From Geomonas edaphica (GTDB lineage Bacteria; Desulfobacterota; Desulfuromonadia; Geobacterales; Geobacteraceae): DNA of 64,000 bases. The DNA lies in the NCBI RefSeq assembly GCF_004917075.1, contig NZ_SSYB01000001.1, positions 496,001-560,000 of the forward strand, given 5' to 3'. Shown here piece after piece: positions 25,601 through 34,037 of this stretch. The position numbers and the translations under genes were made by a program. Position 1 is the first letter of the stretch, and each line of letters opens with the position of its first letter. Under the pieces are notes generated by a model. It saw nothing but the letters and a program-made list of their open reading frames with translations, was not told the origin of the DNA and ran no database searches.

Positions 25601-26142
25601 ACCTAGACACGAGCGTGGCCCGTGCCATGAAGGTGATCAACTACATGTCCCAGACCATCGACGGTTTCAGAAACTTCTTTGGCCCGGACAAGGAAAAGCA
25701 GAGGTTCAGGGCCCTGGACGTTCTCGAGCAGACCTTGACCATACTCCAGGGGGCCTTCGCTGCGGCAAAGGTCGAGATCGACCTGCAGGCCGACCCCGAC
25801 GCCTGGGTGGTCGGCATCCCGAACGAGTTTGCACAGGTGCTCCTCAATATCCTCATGAACGCGAAGGACGCCTTGGTGGAGCGAAAAGTCGAGCGACCGC
25901 GGGTGGCAGTGAGGCTGAACGTGACGGAAGGTAAGACGGTGATCACCATCGAGGACAACGCGGGAGGGATACCCCAGGAGATCATCGAAAAGGTCTTCGA
26001 TCCGTACTTCACCACCAAAGGACCCGACAAGGGGACCGGCATAGGGCTTTTTATGTCGAAGACCATCGTGGAAAAGAACATGAACGGGGCGCTCACCGTG
26101 ACCAACACCGGGGAAGGTGCCCGTTTCCGTATCGAGGTTTAG
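22630..26142 (+). CDS. Seven-PAS histidine kinase (HWRQP type)
   Basis: Soluble kinase of 1,170 residues with about seven consecutive PAS/PAC units. They begin near residues 18, 140, 275, 395, 530, 655 and 785, recognised by repeated GxIxxxN and closing DxTExK-like motifs such as DVSERK, DVTESR, DIHELR and DLTELK. The kinase core follows, with phospho-His ~962 in NIAHQWRQPLNTLG, N box NAKDAL, G1 DNAGGIPQE and G2 GTGIGLFM. No membrane segment or receiver is fused. ATG at 22630 follows GAGG; the open frame starts earlier but overlaps the previous gene. It ends three bases before the REC-GGDEF-EAL gene, its most likely target. Confidence 0.88.
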   Translation: MTGKAGAIQAAGNEEAMAHLAAIVDSSDDAILSKTREGIITSWNHAAETLYGYSAEEAVGRNISFLVPESRRDELREITEKILRGERIRNLQTVRLAKGGREVPVSLTLSPILDSGGNLTGISIIAREDAERVQMERLLRESERYYRTLVEMAPDPVLVHRGGDFLYANCAALGVFGARDLHTLRRHTLYELIHPDDREAMEHKIVAMKDGEEIPLLEFRIRRLDGEERFMEGSSTVIVYRGSPAVQTIARDVSERKAAQAEHEAVLRELAFQQNRFELVVEQLPVGVVVAEASSGKVVYQNDIIRAIFRVQPEETATVSDFDSWKLYRLDGSHVSAPDIPLSRAIIKGETVLGEEYQVLRGDGSRGFVSINATPLRDMSGSIISGLATFTDVTESRVAAKALAKSEERLKLALDAAEMGACDIDVATGEGNWSRRHFLLMGYPAPGRDPAPASLSMWQDLIHVEDRERVRSALDEACRQNQLFSSEHRIIRADSGDAVWVNVIGRFVCERAGSSCRFIGVIFDVTRRKATEEELLRSTRRLRNLADSMPQIVWTADADGTIDYLNAHFHSYTGIGSAFLHECGGSPSELIACCIHPDDRQRTAELWGEAIATGTTYQNEQRILCADGSYRWHLSRATAERDEHGRVAKWYGTATDIHELRGVQERLRTSETRFRWLYESNLIAIFFWNRDGRITDANDAYCDLIGHTGAECRSGDLNLVDVTAPEDHAKDRSAMDEIISRGISKTYEKVFIRSRNGQRVAALTALARMADTDEEGIGFAVDLTELKRTEQALKDSEATLKLAVETTGLGIFSMDLATGSGEWSAIARQHYGLPKDVVTDLSTVLRCVHPEDRGRLEQIVKDARTPAGAGLYSAEYRTVGSVDGKVRWISMRARVSYAEDGKPLRLVGACMNISDIVMSQEALREEMTERLRAVEELRRQEQLLIRQGRLAAMGEMIANIAHQWRQPLNTLGLIVQELPTYYNQGLFNEDYLDTSVARAMKVINYMSQTIDGFRNFFGPDKEKQRFRALDVLEQTLTILQGAFAAAKVEIDLQADPDAWVVGIPNEFAQVLLNILMNAKDALVERKVERPRVAVRLNVTEGKTVITIEDNAGGIPQEIIEKVFDPYFTTKGPDKGTGIGLFMSKTIVEKNMNGALTVTNTGEGARFRIEV

Positions 26143-26145
26143 CCG

Positions 26146-27852
26146 ATGGACCGGGCCGGAAAGCTCTTCAGCGGAGCGGCGCTTTTGCTCGTGGAAGACG
26201 AGGTCGAAGCGCGCGAGATGCTCGGCAGGATGCTCTCTCTCAACTATCCCGAGGCGAAGATCTACCAGGCCGATGACGGCGCCACCGGTCTTGAGATGTA
26301 TCGCCAATTCAGGCCGGAGGTGGTGATCACCGACCTCAACATGCCCCACATGAACGGCATCGCAATGGCCCGCGAGATCAAGGAGATCGACCGGGATGCC
26401 ACCATCGTCGCAGTCACCGCGCACAGCGAAACATCCTACCTCTTGAACGCCATCGAGATCGGCATCGACCACTATCTCCTCAAACCGGTGAACTACCCGG
26501 AACTATTCCGCATCATGGAAAGGGTAGGGGAGAAGATCAAACTAAGGCGTATGGAACAGCTCATGATGCACCAGGCACAGCACGATACGCTCACCGACCT
26601 GCCGAACCGGAAGCTGTTCATGGACTTTCTCACCCTGGAGCTTGCCCAGGCGCGCCGCAACAGAAAGAGCCTCGCCGTGCTCTTTCTTGACCTGGACCAC
26701 TTCAAGCAGATCAACGACACCCTCGGTCATGCAGCCGGAGATGAGCTCCTGCAGGCGGTCGCCCGCAGGCTGAAAGGTTGTGTGCGCGAGTCCGACACGG
26801 TCGCGCGCATCGGCGGGGACGAGTTCAACGTCCTTATGCCGGACCTGTCCCAGACCGACGACGTGGGGGTAGTGGTGCACAAGATCATGGGGGTGTTCGA
26901 AGCTCCTTTCCGGCTGGAGGGGGTCGAGGTGAAGGCGACCACCAGCGTCGGCGTCAGTATGTATCCCGAAGACGGAGACAGCACAGAGGAGCTGCTGAAA
27001 AAAGCGGATGCGGCGATGTATGCGGCGAAGCAGCACGACGGGAGCAGCTACCTGTTTTACAACGACGAGATCAACGCACGGACTGCAAACCGTCAAAGCC
27101 TTCTGCGGAGCCTGCGCGTGGCGGCCCATAACGGGGAACTCGAGCTTTTGTATCAGCCGCTTTACAGCCTTGGGAGCCGATGCATTTGCGGCGCCGAGGC
27201 GCTTTTGCGCTGGCGCCACCCCCAACAAGGCGTTCTCTTACCCGCGCAGTTTTTAACCGTCGCCGAGGAGACCGGAGCCATCATACCAATCGGTGCCTGG
27301 GTGATAAGTCGTGCCTGCGCACAGGCCAGGAGATGGCAGGAGCTTGGGCTCGACCTGAAGCTTACTGTGAACCTCACCAGCCGCGAGCTGCAGCAGCCCG
27401 ACCTGCCGGAGACCGTGTTGCGGGAACTTTCGGACAACGGGTTGAGCCCCTGGTCCCTCGAGCTCGACGTTCCGGAGCGCGCCATCATGGACGGCGGGTC
27501 GCTCGGCCAAAAGAACATGCATCGGCTCACCGAGCGTGGCGTCGCGTTTGCCGTCGACGACTTCGGCACCGGGGCATCGTCGCTGCAGAGAATCAGACGG
27601 CTTCCTGTCGCGAAATTGAAGATCGACCGGAGTTTCATCAGCAACACCACCATCGAGCCGGAGGCGCTTGATGTGGTGACGGCGGTGGTCTGCATGTCGC
27701 ACAGCATGAGGCTACGGGTGAGTGCGGTCGGCGTCGAGAGCCCCGAGCAACTAACGCTCATGGAGAACCGGGGCTGCGATGAGGTGCAGGGTGATTTGAT
27801 CGGCAAGCCGCTAGCGGCCACCGAATTCGAGCGGCTGGTCGTATCGGCATAG
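26146..27852 (+). CDS. REC-GGDEF-EAL protein; EAL domain degenerate
   Basis: Response regulator of 568 residues acting in c-di-GMP turnover. It has a receiver (~12-130, Asp in VITDLNMPHMNG), a GGDEF domain (~145-300) with intact GGDEF at 223-227 and an RxxD product-inhibition site (RESD) five residues before it, and an EAL domain (~315-560). The EAL signature (351-353), DDFGTG and LKID are kept. However, the usual E in the ExTE block is Asp 441 (LELDVPE), and the first Glu of the AEGVE block is Val 528 (AVGVES). These changes suggest a diguanylate cyclase whose phosphodiesterase half is weak or only binds ligand. It is the output gene of the island, three bases after the seven-PAS kinase. Confidence 0.9.
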   Translation: MDRAGKLFSGAALLLVEDEVEAREMLGRMLSLNYPEAKIYQADDGATGLEMYRQFRPEVVITDLNMPHMNGIAMAREIKEIDRDATIVAVTAHSETSYLLNAIEIGIDHYLLKPVNYPELFRIMERVGEKIKLRRMEQLMMHQAQHDTLTDLPNRKLFMDFLTLELAQARRNRKSLAVLFLDLDHFKQINDTLGHAAGDELLQAVARRLKGCVRESDTVARIGGDEFNVLMPDLSQTDDVGVVVHKIMGVFEAPFRLEGVEVKATTSVGVSMYPEDGDSTEELLKKADAAMYAAKQHDGSSYLFYNDEINARTANRQSLLRSLRVAAHNGELELLYQPLYSLGSRCICGAEALLRWRHPQQGVLLPAQFLTVAEETGAIIPIGAWVISRACAQARRWQELGLDLKLTVNLTSRELQQPDLPETVLRELSDNGLSPWSLELDVPERAIMDGGSLGQKNMHRLTERGVAFAVDDFGTGASSLQRIRRLPVAKLKIDRSFISNTTIEPEALDVVTAVVCMSHSMRLRVSAVGVESPEQLTLMENRGCDEVQGDLIGKPLAATEFERLVVSA

Positions 27853-27873
27853 CCTTGACGGGCCGGCCAAAGG

Positions 27874-28176
27874 CTACCGGCCGAAAGCGCGCAGAAACTG
27901 GGGCAGCAGCAGCGGATTGTTGCAAACGATCGCACCGGACAGAAAATCCATGATCCCAGGCCGGTACCCTTCGTACCAGATCTTGCGGAAAATCTCGGCA
28001 CTGGTTGCACAGTCGCAGTCCACAACTGCCGTGTCGCCTCTTTCCACCTGATAGCCATCTCCATCCACGGTTATCACGATGGTGGTATCTTCAAGCCGGA
28101 ACCTGAAGGTCGTTTTCTTGCTGAAGACATCTTTGCAGAATGCGGACTCCATCTCGGAAATCATGGTTTCAATCAT
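27874..28176 (-). CDS. Small SCP2-like (sterol carrier/lipid-binding) protein
   Basis: A 100-residue protein beginning MIETMISEMESAF after AAGGAGTTAACT. The pattern of strands and the block FRFRLEDTTIVITVDGDGYQV, then CDCATSAEIFRKIWYEGYRPGIMDFLSGAIVCNNPLLLPQFLRAFG, fits the SCP2 fold: a polar strand pair, the GxxxPxxxxxSGxI-like motif and a last helix. Such proteins bind acyl chains or acyl-CoA. It is transcribed away from the fadD operon, across a 313-bp gap, so a role in fatty-acid handling is likely but not proven. The family call is by eye and moderate. Confidence 0.65.
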   Translation of the reverse strand: MIETMISEMESAFCKDVFSKKTTFRFRLEDTTIVITVDGDGYQVERGDTAVVDCDCATSAEIFRKIWYEGYRPGIMDFLSGAIVCNNPLLLPQFLRAFGR

Positions 28177-28422
28177 AGTTAACTCCTTGCGCTTTGCAGC
28201 TTTTTTGAAAGTGTCGAAGGCCTTACCGCACGCTGACTGACTGTATCTGCGGCGCAGATCCCTTCTCAAGAAAACCGAAGTCAGGGGCAATACGTGTTCC
28301 GGGATAGTATTGATCAACCGCCGACTTGTCAAATCCTTCATCTCAAAATGCTGCGACTGTCATGTAAGTCACTTAACGCAACAGATACTGTCTTTTTTGC
28401 GACTGTCTCTCTTTCTGCTTGT

Positions 28423-28432
28423 AATGCGCATT
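28423..28432. promoter_or_regulatory. Palindrome upstream of fadD, possible operator
   Basis: AATGCGCATT is a perfect 10-bp palindrome, extending to TGTAATGCGCATTGCA with one mismatched pair. It lies 58 bp before the fadD GTG, overlapping a weak promoter-like TTGTAA...TATCTT. It is a candidate site for a fatty-acid-responsive repressor. The remainder of the 28177-28489 gap shows no gene. Confidence 0.3.
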
Positions 28433-28489
28433 GCATCCATTATCTTTTAACTATGGGAGAGAGGTTTTCCCTGCTCCGAGGAGTCTGCC

Positions 28490-30298
28490 GTGGAAAAGGT
28501 GCCGTTTCGATCCATACCCGACCTGCTTCGGCATCAGGCGACCAAACAGGACGCCCGACTTGCCGTGAAGTTTAGAAAGCAGGGGAACTGGGTCACACTT
28601 AGCTACGCCCAGTTCTACAACCGCGCCCTCATGGTGGCGCGCGGACTGCGCAAACTCGGCATAAAACCGGGCGACAAGGTCGCCATACTCTCGGAAAATC
28701 GCGCCGGGTGGATCATCGCGGACATGGGGATCCTGTGCGCCGGTGCCGTCACCGTTCCCGTTTATCCGAGCAACACGCCGGACCAGATCGCATACACCCT
28801 GAATCACGGCGATGCGCGCATCGTCTTCATCTCCGGGAAATGGCAGTACCGGAAGCTTTTAAAGGTGAAAGACGCCATCCCCATGGTGCAGCTCGTGGTT
28901 TCCTTCGAGCGCTTCCTCGGGGAGCCTGGACTGCCGCTCACAACGCTCTACCAGCTCTCCGAGATCGACGACCCGATCGCCGAGCAGGAGCGGGCCGAGT
29001 TGGAGGCGGTCGTGGATTCCATCGAGCCGGAAAGCCTTGCGTCCATCATCTACACCTCGGGAACGACCGGGATCCCGAGGGGCGCCATGCTGTCGCACCG
29101 AAACATCCTCTTCGACGTCTTTGCCACCATGGAGAAGGTCGCCGTTCTTGGGGATGGCGAGGTGTTCTTGAGCTTTCTCCCCTTGAGTCACGTACTCGAG
29201 AGGACCACCGGCTACTATCTTCCCATCGCGAAGGGGGCGATGATCGCCTTTGCCGACAGCATCGAGAAGATCGCGGAGAACATGCTCGAGATACAGCCAA
29301 GCATCATGGTCTGCGTGCCGAGGCTTTTCGAGAAGATCCATTCGCGCATCTACGAGCATGTGCACCAACTCTCGCTCTACAAGAGAAAGCTCTTCAGGAC
29401 CGTCCTTGCCATCGGTCGCGCCTGGGTCCAGGCGCGCTACGTCGACAAAAAGGTGCCGCTCCTGCTCGCCCTTAAGCACGCCATCGCGGACCGGGTCGTC
29501 TTCAGGAAGCTGCGCCTGCGTTTCGGCGAGAACCTGAAGTTCTGCTCCAGCGGCGGGGCCCCCCTCGATCCAGCGATAAACGAATTTTTCTGGAGCATCG
29601 GTGTGCCGATCCTAGAGGGGTACGGGCTCACCGAGACGAGCCCCGTCGTCTGCGCCAACACCTTTTCCGAACTGCGCTTTGGCAGTGTAGGCACTCCGCT
29701 CGAGGGAACCGAGATCGCGGTAGCTGAGGACGGCGAAATACTAGTCCGCGGTCCGCAGGTGATGATGGGCTACTACAAGGAAGAGGCGGAGACTAAGGAG
29801 GCGCTGCGTGATGGGTGGCTCCGAACCGGCGACATCGGCCGCATCGAGGGGCGCTTCGTGTTCGTTACGGACCGGAAAAAGGAGCTCATCGTCACGGCAG
29901 GGGGTAAGAATATCGCCCCCCAGCCGATCGAAAATCTACTGAAACGCGACAAATACATCTCCCAGGCATATGTCTACGGCGACCGTAGGCCCTACCTGAC
30001 CGCACTTCTCGTCCCGACGCTGGAGAAGCTCCTCGAGTTCGCGCGCGAGCAGAAGATCACCTATAACGACCTGGAAGAACTCGTGGTGCACGAGCCGGTA
30101 CAGGAGCTGTACCGGCAGCGAGTAGAGGCCGTGAACGCAGACCTCGCCCACCACGAGACGATCAAAAACTTCGTGCTGCTGCCGCGCGATTTCACCCTGG
30201 AGGCGGGCGAGCTCACCCCGACCCTCAAGCTGAAGCGGCGTGTGATTTCCGAGCGTTACAAGGACGCCATTGACAGGATGTACGCCGCCGACAACTAG
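28490..30298 (+). CDS. fadD: Long-chain acyl-CoA synthetase
   Basis: Activates fatty acids to acyl-CoA via an acyl-adenylate, at the cytoplasmic face of the membrane. The 602-residue AMP-binding enzyme shows the P-loop YTSGTTGIPRGAMLSH (~188-203), GYGLTETSPV, the DGWLRTGDIG motif and the C-terminal TDRKKELIVTAGGKNIAP block with LKLKRRVI and its catalytic Lys near the end. Its pattern is closest to the bacterial FadD15/FAA1-type class. The start is GTG at 28490, well placed after GAGGAG. It heads the fadD-fadN-fadA-fadE run; fadN begins 22 bp after its stop. Confidence 0.92.
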   Translation: MEKVPFRSIPDLLRHQATKQDARLAVKFRKQGNWVTLSYAQFYNRALMVARGLRKLGIKPGDKVAILSENRAGWIIADMGILCAGAVTVPVYPSNTPDQIAYTLNHGDARIVFISGKWQYRKLLKVKDAIPMVQLVVSFERFLGEPGLPLTTLYQLSEIDDPIAEQERAELEAVVDSIEPESLASIIYTSGTTGIPRGAMLSHRNILFDVFATMEKVAVLGDGEVFLSFLPLSHVLERTTGYYLPIAKGAMIAFADSIEKIAENMLEIQPSIMVCVPRLFEKIHSRIYEHVHQLSLYKRKLFRTVLAIGRAWVQARYVDKKVPLLLALKHAIADRVVFRKLRLRFGENLKFCSSGGAPLDPAINEFFWSIGVPILEGYGLTETSPVVCANTFSELRFGSVGTPLEGTEIAVAEDGEILVRGPQVMMGYYKEEAETKEALRDGWLRTGDIGRIEGRFVFVTDRKKELIVTAGGKNIAPQPIENLLKRDKYISQAYVYGDRRPYLTALLVPTLEKLLEFAREQKITYNDLEELVVHEPVQELYRQRVEAVNADLAHHETIKNFVLLPRDFTLEAGELTPTLKLKRRVISERYKDAIDRMYAADN

Positions 30299-30320
30299 CC
30301 GGCGTTTAGCGGGAGGATTT

Positions 30321-32669
30321 ATGAGACAGATCAACAAGGTTGCCGTGCTGGGTGCAGGTGTCATGGGCGCCGCCATCGCAGCGCATCTCGCCAATGCGGG
30401 GCTCGAGGTGCTCTTGCTCGACCTGGTCCCGGATCAGGCCGGAACTAACCGCAGCGTTGTCGCGCAGCGCGCGCTCGCCGCCCTTTCAGCGTCCAAGCCT
30501 GCGGCGCTCTACCTCCCCGAGTACGCCCGCTACATCGAGACCGGCAATTTCGAGGACGACGCGCAGCGGCTCAAGGAGTGCGATTGGGTCATTGAGGTGG
30601 TCGTTGAGAACCTTGAAGTGAAGAAACGGCTTTTGCAGGATGTGGTGGTGCCCAATCTCTCTGAAAGCGCCGTGCTCTCTACCAACACGAGTGGGCTGTC
30701 GGTAAACGCACTGGCACAGGTACTCCCGGCCTCGCTGCGTCCCCGTTTCATGGTGACCCACTTTTTCAATCCGCCGCGCTACATGCGCCTCATGGAGATG
30801 GTCCCCTGCGCCGAGACCGACCCCGAGACGTTCAAGGAGATGGCCGGTTTCCTGCGCAGGCGCCTCGGCAAGGGGGTGGTCTTTGCCAAGGATACCCCGA
30901 ACTTCATCGCAAACCGGATCGGCACCTATGCCGGCGCCGCCACCTGGCGCCACATGGAGGAGATGGGGCTCACCGTCGAGGAGGTGGACGCCGTGACCGG
31001 CCAGGCGATGGCGCGCCCGAAAACGGCGACCTTCGCCCTTTGGGATCTGGTCGGCATCGATACCGTGGTCCGCGTGATGGACAACAGCTATCAGCTTCTT
31101 TGCGGTGACGACGAACGCGAGCTGTTCCGGGTGCCGGAGAGCGTGCGCCGCATGGTGGCTGACGGGCTCACCGGCCGCAAAGGGAAGGGGGGCTTCTTCA
31201 AACGCGAGACCGTCGACGGCGTCAGTACCAAGTTCTTCTACGACCCGGCGACCGGCGCCTATCGCCAGGCCGCATCCCCCAAGTTCCCCTCGGTGGGCGC
31301 AGCAAAACAGGTCGATGACCCGGCTGCGCGGGTGAGGACCCTGATCCAGGGGGACGACAAGGGCGCCCGACTCGCATGGCTCACGCTCAGGGACACGCTG
31401 ATCTACGCGGTGAAGCGCATCCCGGAGATCGCCGACGACGTGGTGAACGTCGATAACGCCATGCGGTGGGGGTACAACTGGGAGCTCGGCCCCTTCGAGC
31501 TTCTCGACGCCATCGGGGTCGCCGCCTTCGTGGCGCGTGCCGGGAAAGACGGCGTCGCCGTGCCGCAGCTTCTCAACGAGGTGGAAAATTTCTACCGCAC
31601 CGAGGATGGCAAGCGGCTTTTCTACAGCGTAACGGAGAGGGAGTGGCGCGAGGTGCCGAGAAGCGAAGGGGAGATCTCCCTCTCCCTGCTGAAGAGCGCA
31701 GGGAACGTCGTGGAGAAGAACAGCGCCGCCTCCCTGATCGATCTGGGTGACGGGGTCTTCTGCCTCGAGTTCCATTCCAAGATGAACACCATCGGCAACG
31801 ACACCCTCTCCATGATCCAGAAAGGGGTGCGCCGGACCGAACAGGACGGCATCGGCATGGTCATCGCCAATGAGGGAAGCCTCTTCTCCGCCGGGGCGAA
31901 CCTCATGCTGATCGCCATGGCCGTGGCGGAAGGGGCCTGGGACGATCTAAACCTCACGGTACACGCCTTCCAGCGAGCCATGATGGCCATCAAGTACGCC
32001 AAGGTCCCGGTGGTGGCGGCTCCGCACGCCCTGGTGATGGGGGGCGGGTGCGAGACCTGCCTGCACGCGGACGCAATCAACGCCCATGCCGAGACCTACA
32101 TGGGACTCGTGGAGATCGGGGTGGGGCTCATCCCGGCGGGCGGCGGCACGAAGGAAATGGCTTTACGCGCCATCAGGCTTGCCGAAGAGCAGGACGCCGA
32201 CGTGATGCCGTTCCTCCTCAAGAACTACCGCAACATAGCCATGGCCAAGGTGAGCACCTCCGCCGCCGACCTGATGCAGATGGGGCTCATGCGTCCGGGC
32301 GACGGCATCTCCCTTGCGCTCGACCGGCGCATTTATGACGCGAAGCTGAAGGCGATCGCGCTCTCGGCGAACTACCGCCCCGGCCGACCGGCGACCGATC
32401 TCAAGGCCCCCGGCCGCTCCATCGCGGCAAGCATCAAGACGCAGCTCTGGAACCTGGAAGAGGGAGGCTTCATCTCGGCCTATGACCGCTACCTGGCCTC
32501 GGGAATCGCCGATGTCATCACTGGCGGTGATGTCCCGGCCGGGACCATGATCACCGAGGAGCATCTTCTGGACCTGGAGCGCGAGATGTTTCTTAAGTTC
32601 TGCGGCCAGAAAAAGACCCTCGAGCGCATCCAGCACATGCTGAAAAAAGGAAAGCCGCTTAGGAACTGA
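30321..32669 (+). CDS. fadN: 3-hydroxyacyl-CoA dehydrogenase / enoyl-CoA hydratase, FadN-like
   Basis: Two-step beta-oxidation enzyme of 782 residues. NAD-binding domain at the N-terminus (LGAGVMGAAIAAHLANAG), 3HCDH C-terminal domain with catalytic His-containing MVTHFFNPPRYMRLMEMVP, a second 3HCDH repeat (~350-440), then a crotonase domain (~485-680) with the oxyanion-hole blocks ANEGSLFSAGANL and VMGGGCETCLHADA. Dehydrogenase-first order and size match Bacillus subtilis FadN (YusL, ~789), not E. coli FadB. ATG at 30321 follows GGGAGG. A REPIN-like repeat separates it from fadA, but gene order stays fadN-fadA-fadE as in Bacillus. Confidence 0.9.
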   Translation: MRQINKVAVLGAGVMGAAIAAHLANAGLEVLLLDLVPDQAGTNRSVVAQRALAALSASKPAALYLPEYARYIETGNFEDDAQRLKECDWVIEVVVENLEVKKRLLQDVVVPNLSESAVLSTNTSGLSVNALAQVLPASLRPRFMVTHFFNPPRYMRLMEMVPCAETDPETFKEMAGFLRRRLGKGVVFAKDTPNFIANRIGTYAGAATWRHMEEMGLTVEEVDAVTGQAMARPKTATFALWDLVGIDTVVRVMDNSYQLLCGDDERELFRVPESVRRMVADGLTGRKGKGGFFKRETVDGVSTKFFYDPATGAYRQAASPKFPSVGAAKQVDDPAARVRTLIQGDDKGARLAWLTLRDTLIYAVKRIPEIADDVVNVDNAMRWGYNWELGPFELLDAIGVAAFVARAGKDGVAVPQLLNEVENFYRTEDGKRLFYSVTEREWREVPRSEGEISLSLLKSAGNVVEKNSAASLIDLGDGVFCLEFHSKMNTIGNDTLSMIQKGVRRTEQDGIGMVIANEGSLFSAGANLMLIAMAVAEGAWDDLNLTVHAFQRAMMAIKYAKVPVVAAPHALVMGGGCETCLHADAINAHAETYMGLVEIGVGLIPAGGGTKEMALRAIRLAEEQDADVMPFLLKNYRNIAMAKVSTSAADLMQMGLMRPGDGISLALDRRIYDAKLKAIALSANYRPGRPATDLKAPGRSIAASIKTQLWNLEEGGFISAYDRYLASGIADVITGGDVPAGTMITEEHLLDLEREMFLKFCGQKKTLERIQHMLKKGKPLRN

Positions 32670-32678
32670 AGAACGACT

Positions 32679-32788
32679 CCCCCCCTCCCTTGACGGGAGG
32701 GGGACGGGGGGGTGGGTGAAGCTGCATGCGGCATGAAAGATGGCGCGCTCCCCCACCCCCATACCCCCTCCCGCAAGGGGAGGGGGGG
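32679..32788. repeat. REPIN-like palindromic repeat, copy 2
   Basis: Same architecture and length (110 bp) as 14141-14250: CCCTCCCTTGACGGGAGGG with G-run and GTGAAG on the left, inverted CCCTCCCGCAAGGGGAGGG on the right, and a more divergent middle. It is inserted between fadN and fadA inside an operon and may lower or differentially tune downstream expression. Confidence 0.8.
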
Positions 32789-32827
32789 CAACTGCAGATT
32801 GGGCGGAAACAAATAAAGGAGCGAGCC

Positions 32828-34000
32828 ATGCGCGCAGCATACATAGTCGAAGCAGTACGCACCCCTGCCACCAGGGCCTACAAAGGAAAACTGAAGGACG
32901 TCCGCCCGGACGACCTGGCGGCAGCCGCAATCCGGGGGCTTGTGGAGCGCACCGGGGTCGACCCCATGCAGGTCGAAGACGTCATCATGGGGTGCGCCTT
33001 TCCGGAAGGGGAGCAGGGGATGAATGTGGCGCGCATCGCCGCGCTGAGGGCGGGGATCCCCTACCAGGTCCCCTGCCAGACCGTGAACCGGTTCTGCTCC
33101 TCCGGGCTGCAGACCATCGCCGCGGCGGCGGACCGGATCATCGCGGGGTTTGCCGACTGCATCATCGCTGGTGGGACCGAGAGCATGTCCATGATCCCGA
33201 TGGGTGGCAACAAGTACAGCGCCAACCCTTGGCTTGTCGCAACCTGGCCCGAGAGCTACGCCTCGATGGGGATCACGGCGGAGCTCCTCGTTGCGAAATA
33301 CGGCATCTCCCGCGAGGATCAGGACGCCTTCGCCCTGGGAAGCCACCAGAAAGCGGCCCGTGCCATCGCCGAAGGGAGGTTTGCCGAGGAGATCGTCCCG
33401 GTGACCGCTTCTCGTTGCGCCCTCGAAAAGGGGAAGATGAAGTGCCATGACGAGGTGGTCGACGCGGACGACGGGGTGAGAAGCGACACCACCCTGGAGG
33501 CGTTGGCAAAGCTGAAACCCGCCTTCAAGGTGAACGGTTCGGTCACCGCCGGGAACTCTTCCCAGATGACGGACGGCGCGGCGGCCACCCTCGTAGTCTC
33601 CGAGGAGTTCCTCAAAAGAAGCGGGATGAAACCGCTGGCCCGCTTCATCTGCTTCGCCGTCAGGGGGGTCCCCCCCGAGATTATGGGGATCGGTCCCGTC
33701 GAGGCGGTGCCGGCGGCGCTCAAAATGGCGGGGCTTACCGCCGCTCAGATCGATCTTTTCGAGTTCAACGAGGCCTTCGCGGTGCAGACGCTTGCCTGCA
33801 TCGGTGAACTGGGGTTCGACCCCACGAGGGTGAACGTGAACGGTGGCGCCATCGCCCTGGGCCACCCGCTTGGGTGCACCGGGGCCAAGCTGACCGCCAC
33901 CTTGCTGCACGAGATGCGGCGCCGGCAGGCGCGCCACGGCATGGTCACCATGTGCATCGGCGGCGGCATGGGGGCAGCGGGTATCTTCGAACTGCTCTGA
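32828..34000 (+). CDS. fadA: Acetyl-CoA acyltransferase (thiolase)
   Basis: Cleaves 3-ketoacyl-CoA to acetyl-CoA plus a shortened acyl-CoA. It is 390 residues, standard for thiolase II and for B. subtilis FadA. Nucleophilic Cys is in VNRFCSSGLQT (~90), the catalytic His in NGGAIALGHPLGCTGAK and the second Cys in MCIGGGMGAAGIFE. ATG at 32828 follows AAGGAG by seven bases; the longer open frame reads through the REPIN-like repeat and is not used. Third gene of the fad operon, 37 bp before fadE. Confidence 0.94.
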   Translation: MRAAYIVEAVRTPATRAYKGKLKDVRPDDLAAAAIRGLVERTGVDPMQVEDVIMGCAFPEGEQGMNVARIAALRAGIPYQVPCQTVNRFCSSGLQTIAAAADRIIAGFADCIIAGGTESMSMIPMGGNKYSANPWLVATWPESYASMGITAELLVAKYGISREDQDAFALGSHQKAARAIAEGRFAEEIVPVTASRCALEKGKMKCHDEVVDADDGVRSDTTLEALAKLKPAFKVNGSVTAGNSSQMTDGAAATLVVSEEFLKRSGMKPLARFICFAVRGVPPEIMGIGPVEAVPAALKMAGLTAAQIDLFEFNEAFAVQTLACIGELGFDPTRVNVNGGAIALGHPLGCTGAKLTATLLHEMRRRQARHGMVTMCIGGGMGAAGIFELL

Positions 34001-34037
34001 GCCTTGGAGCAGCAACCACCATTTTGTGAGGTGTGTC

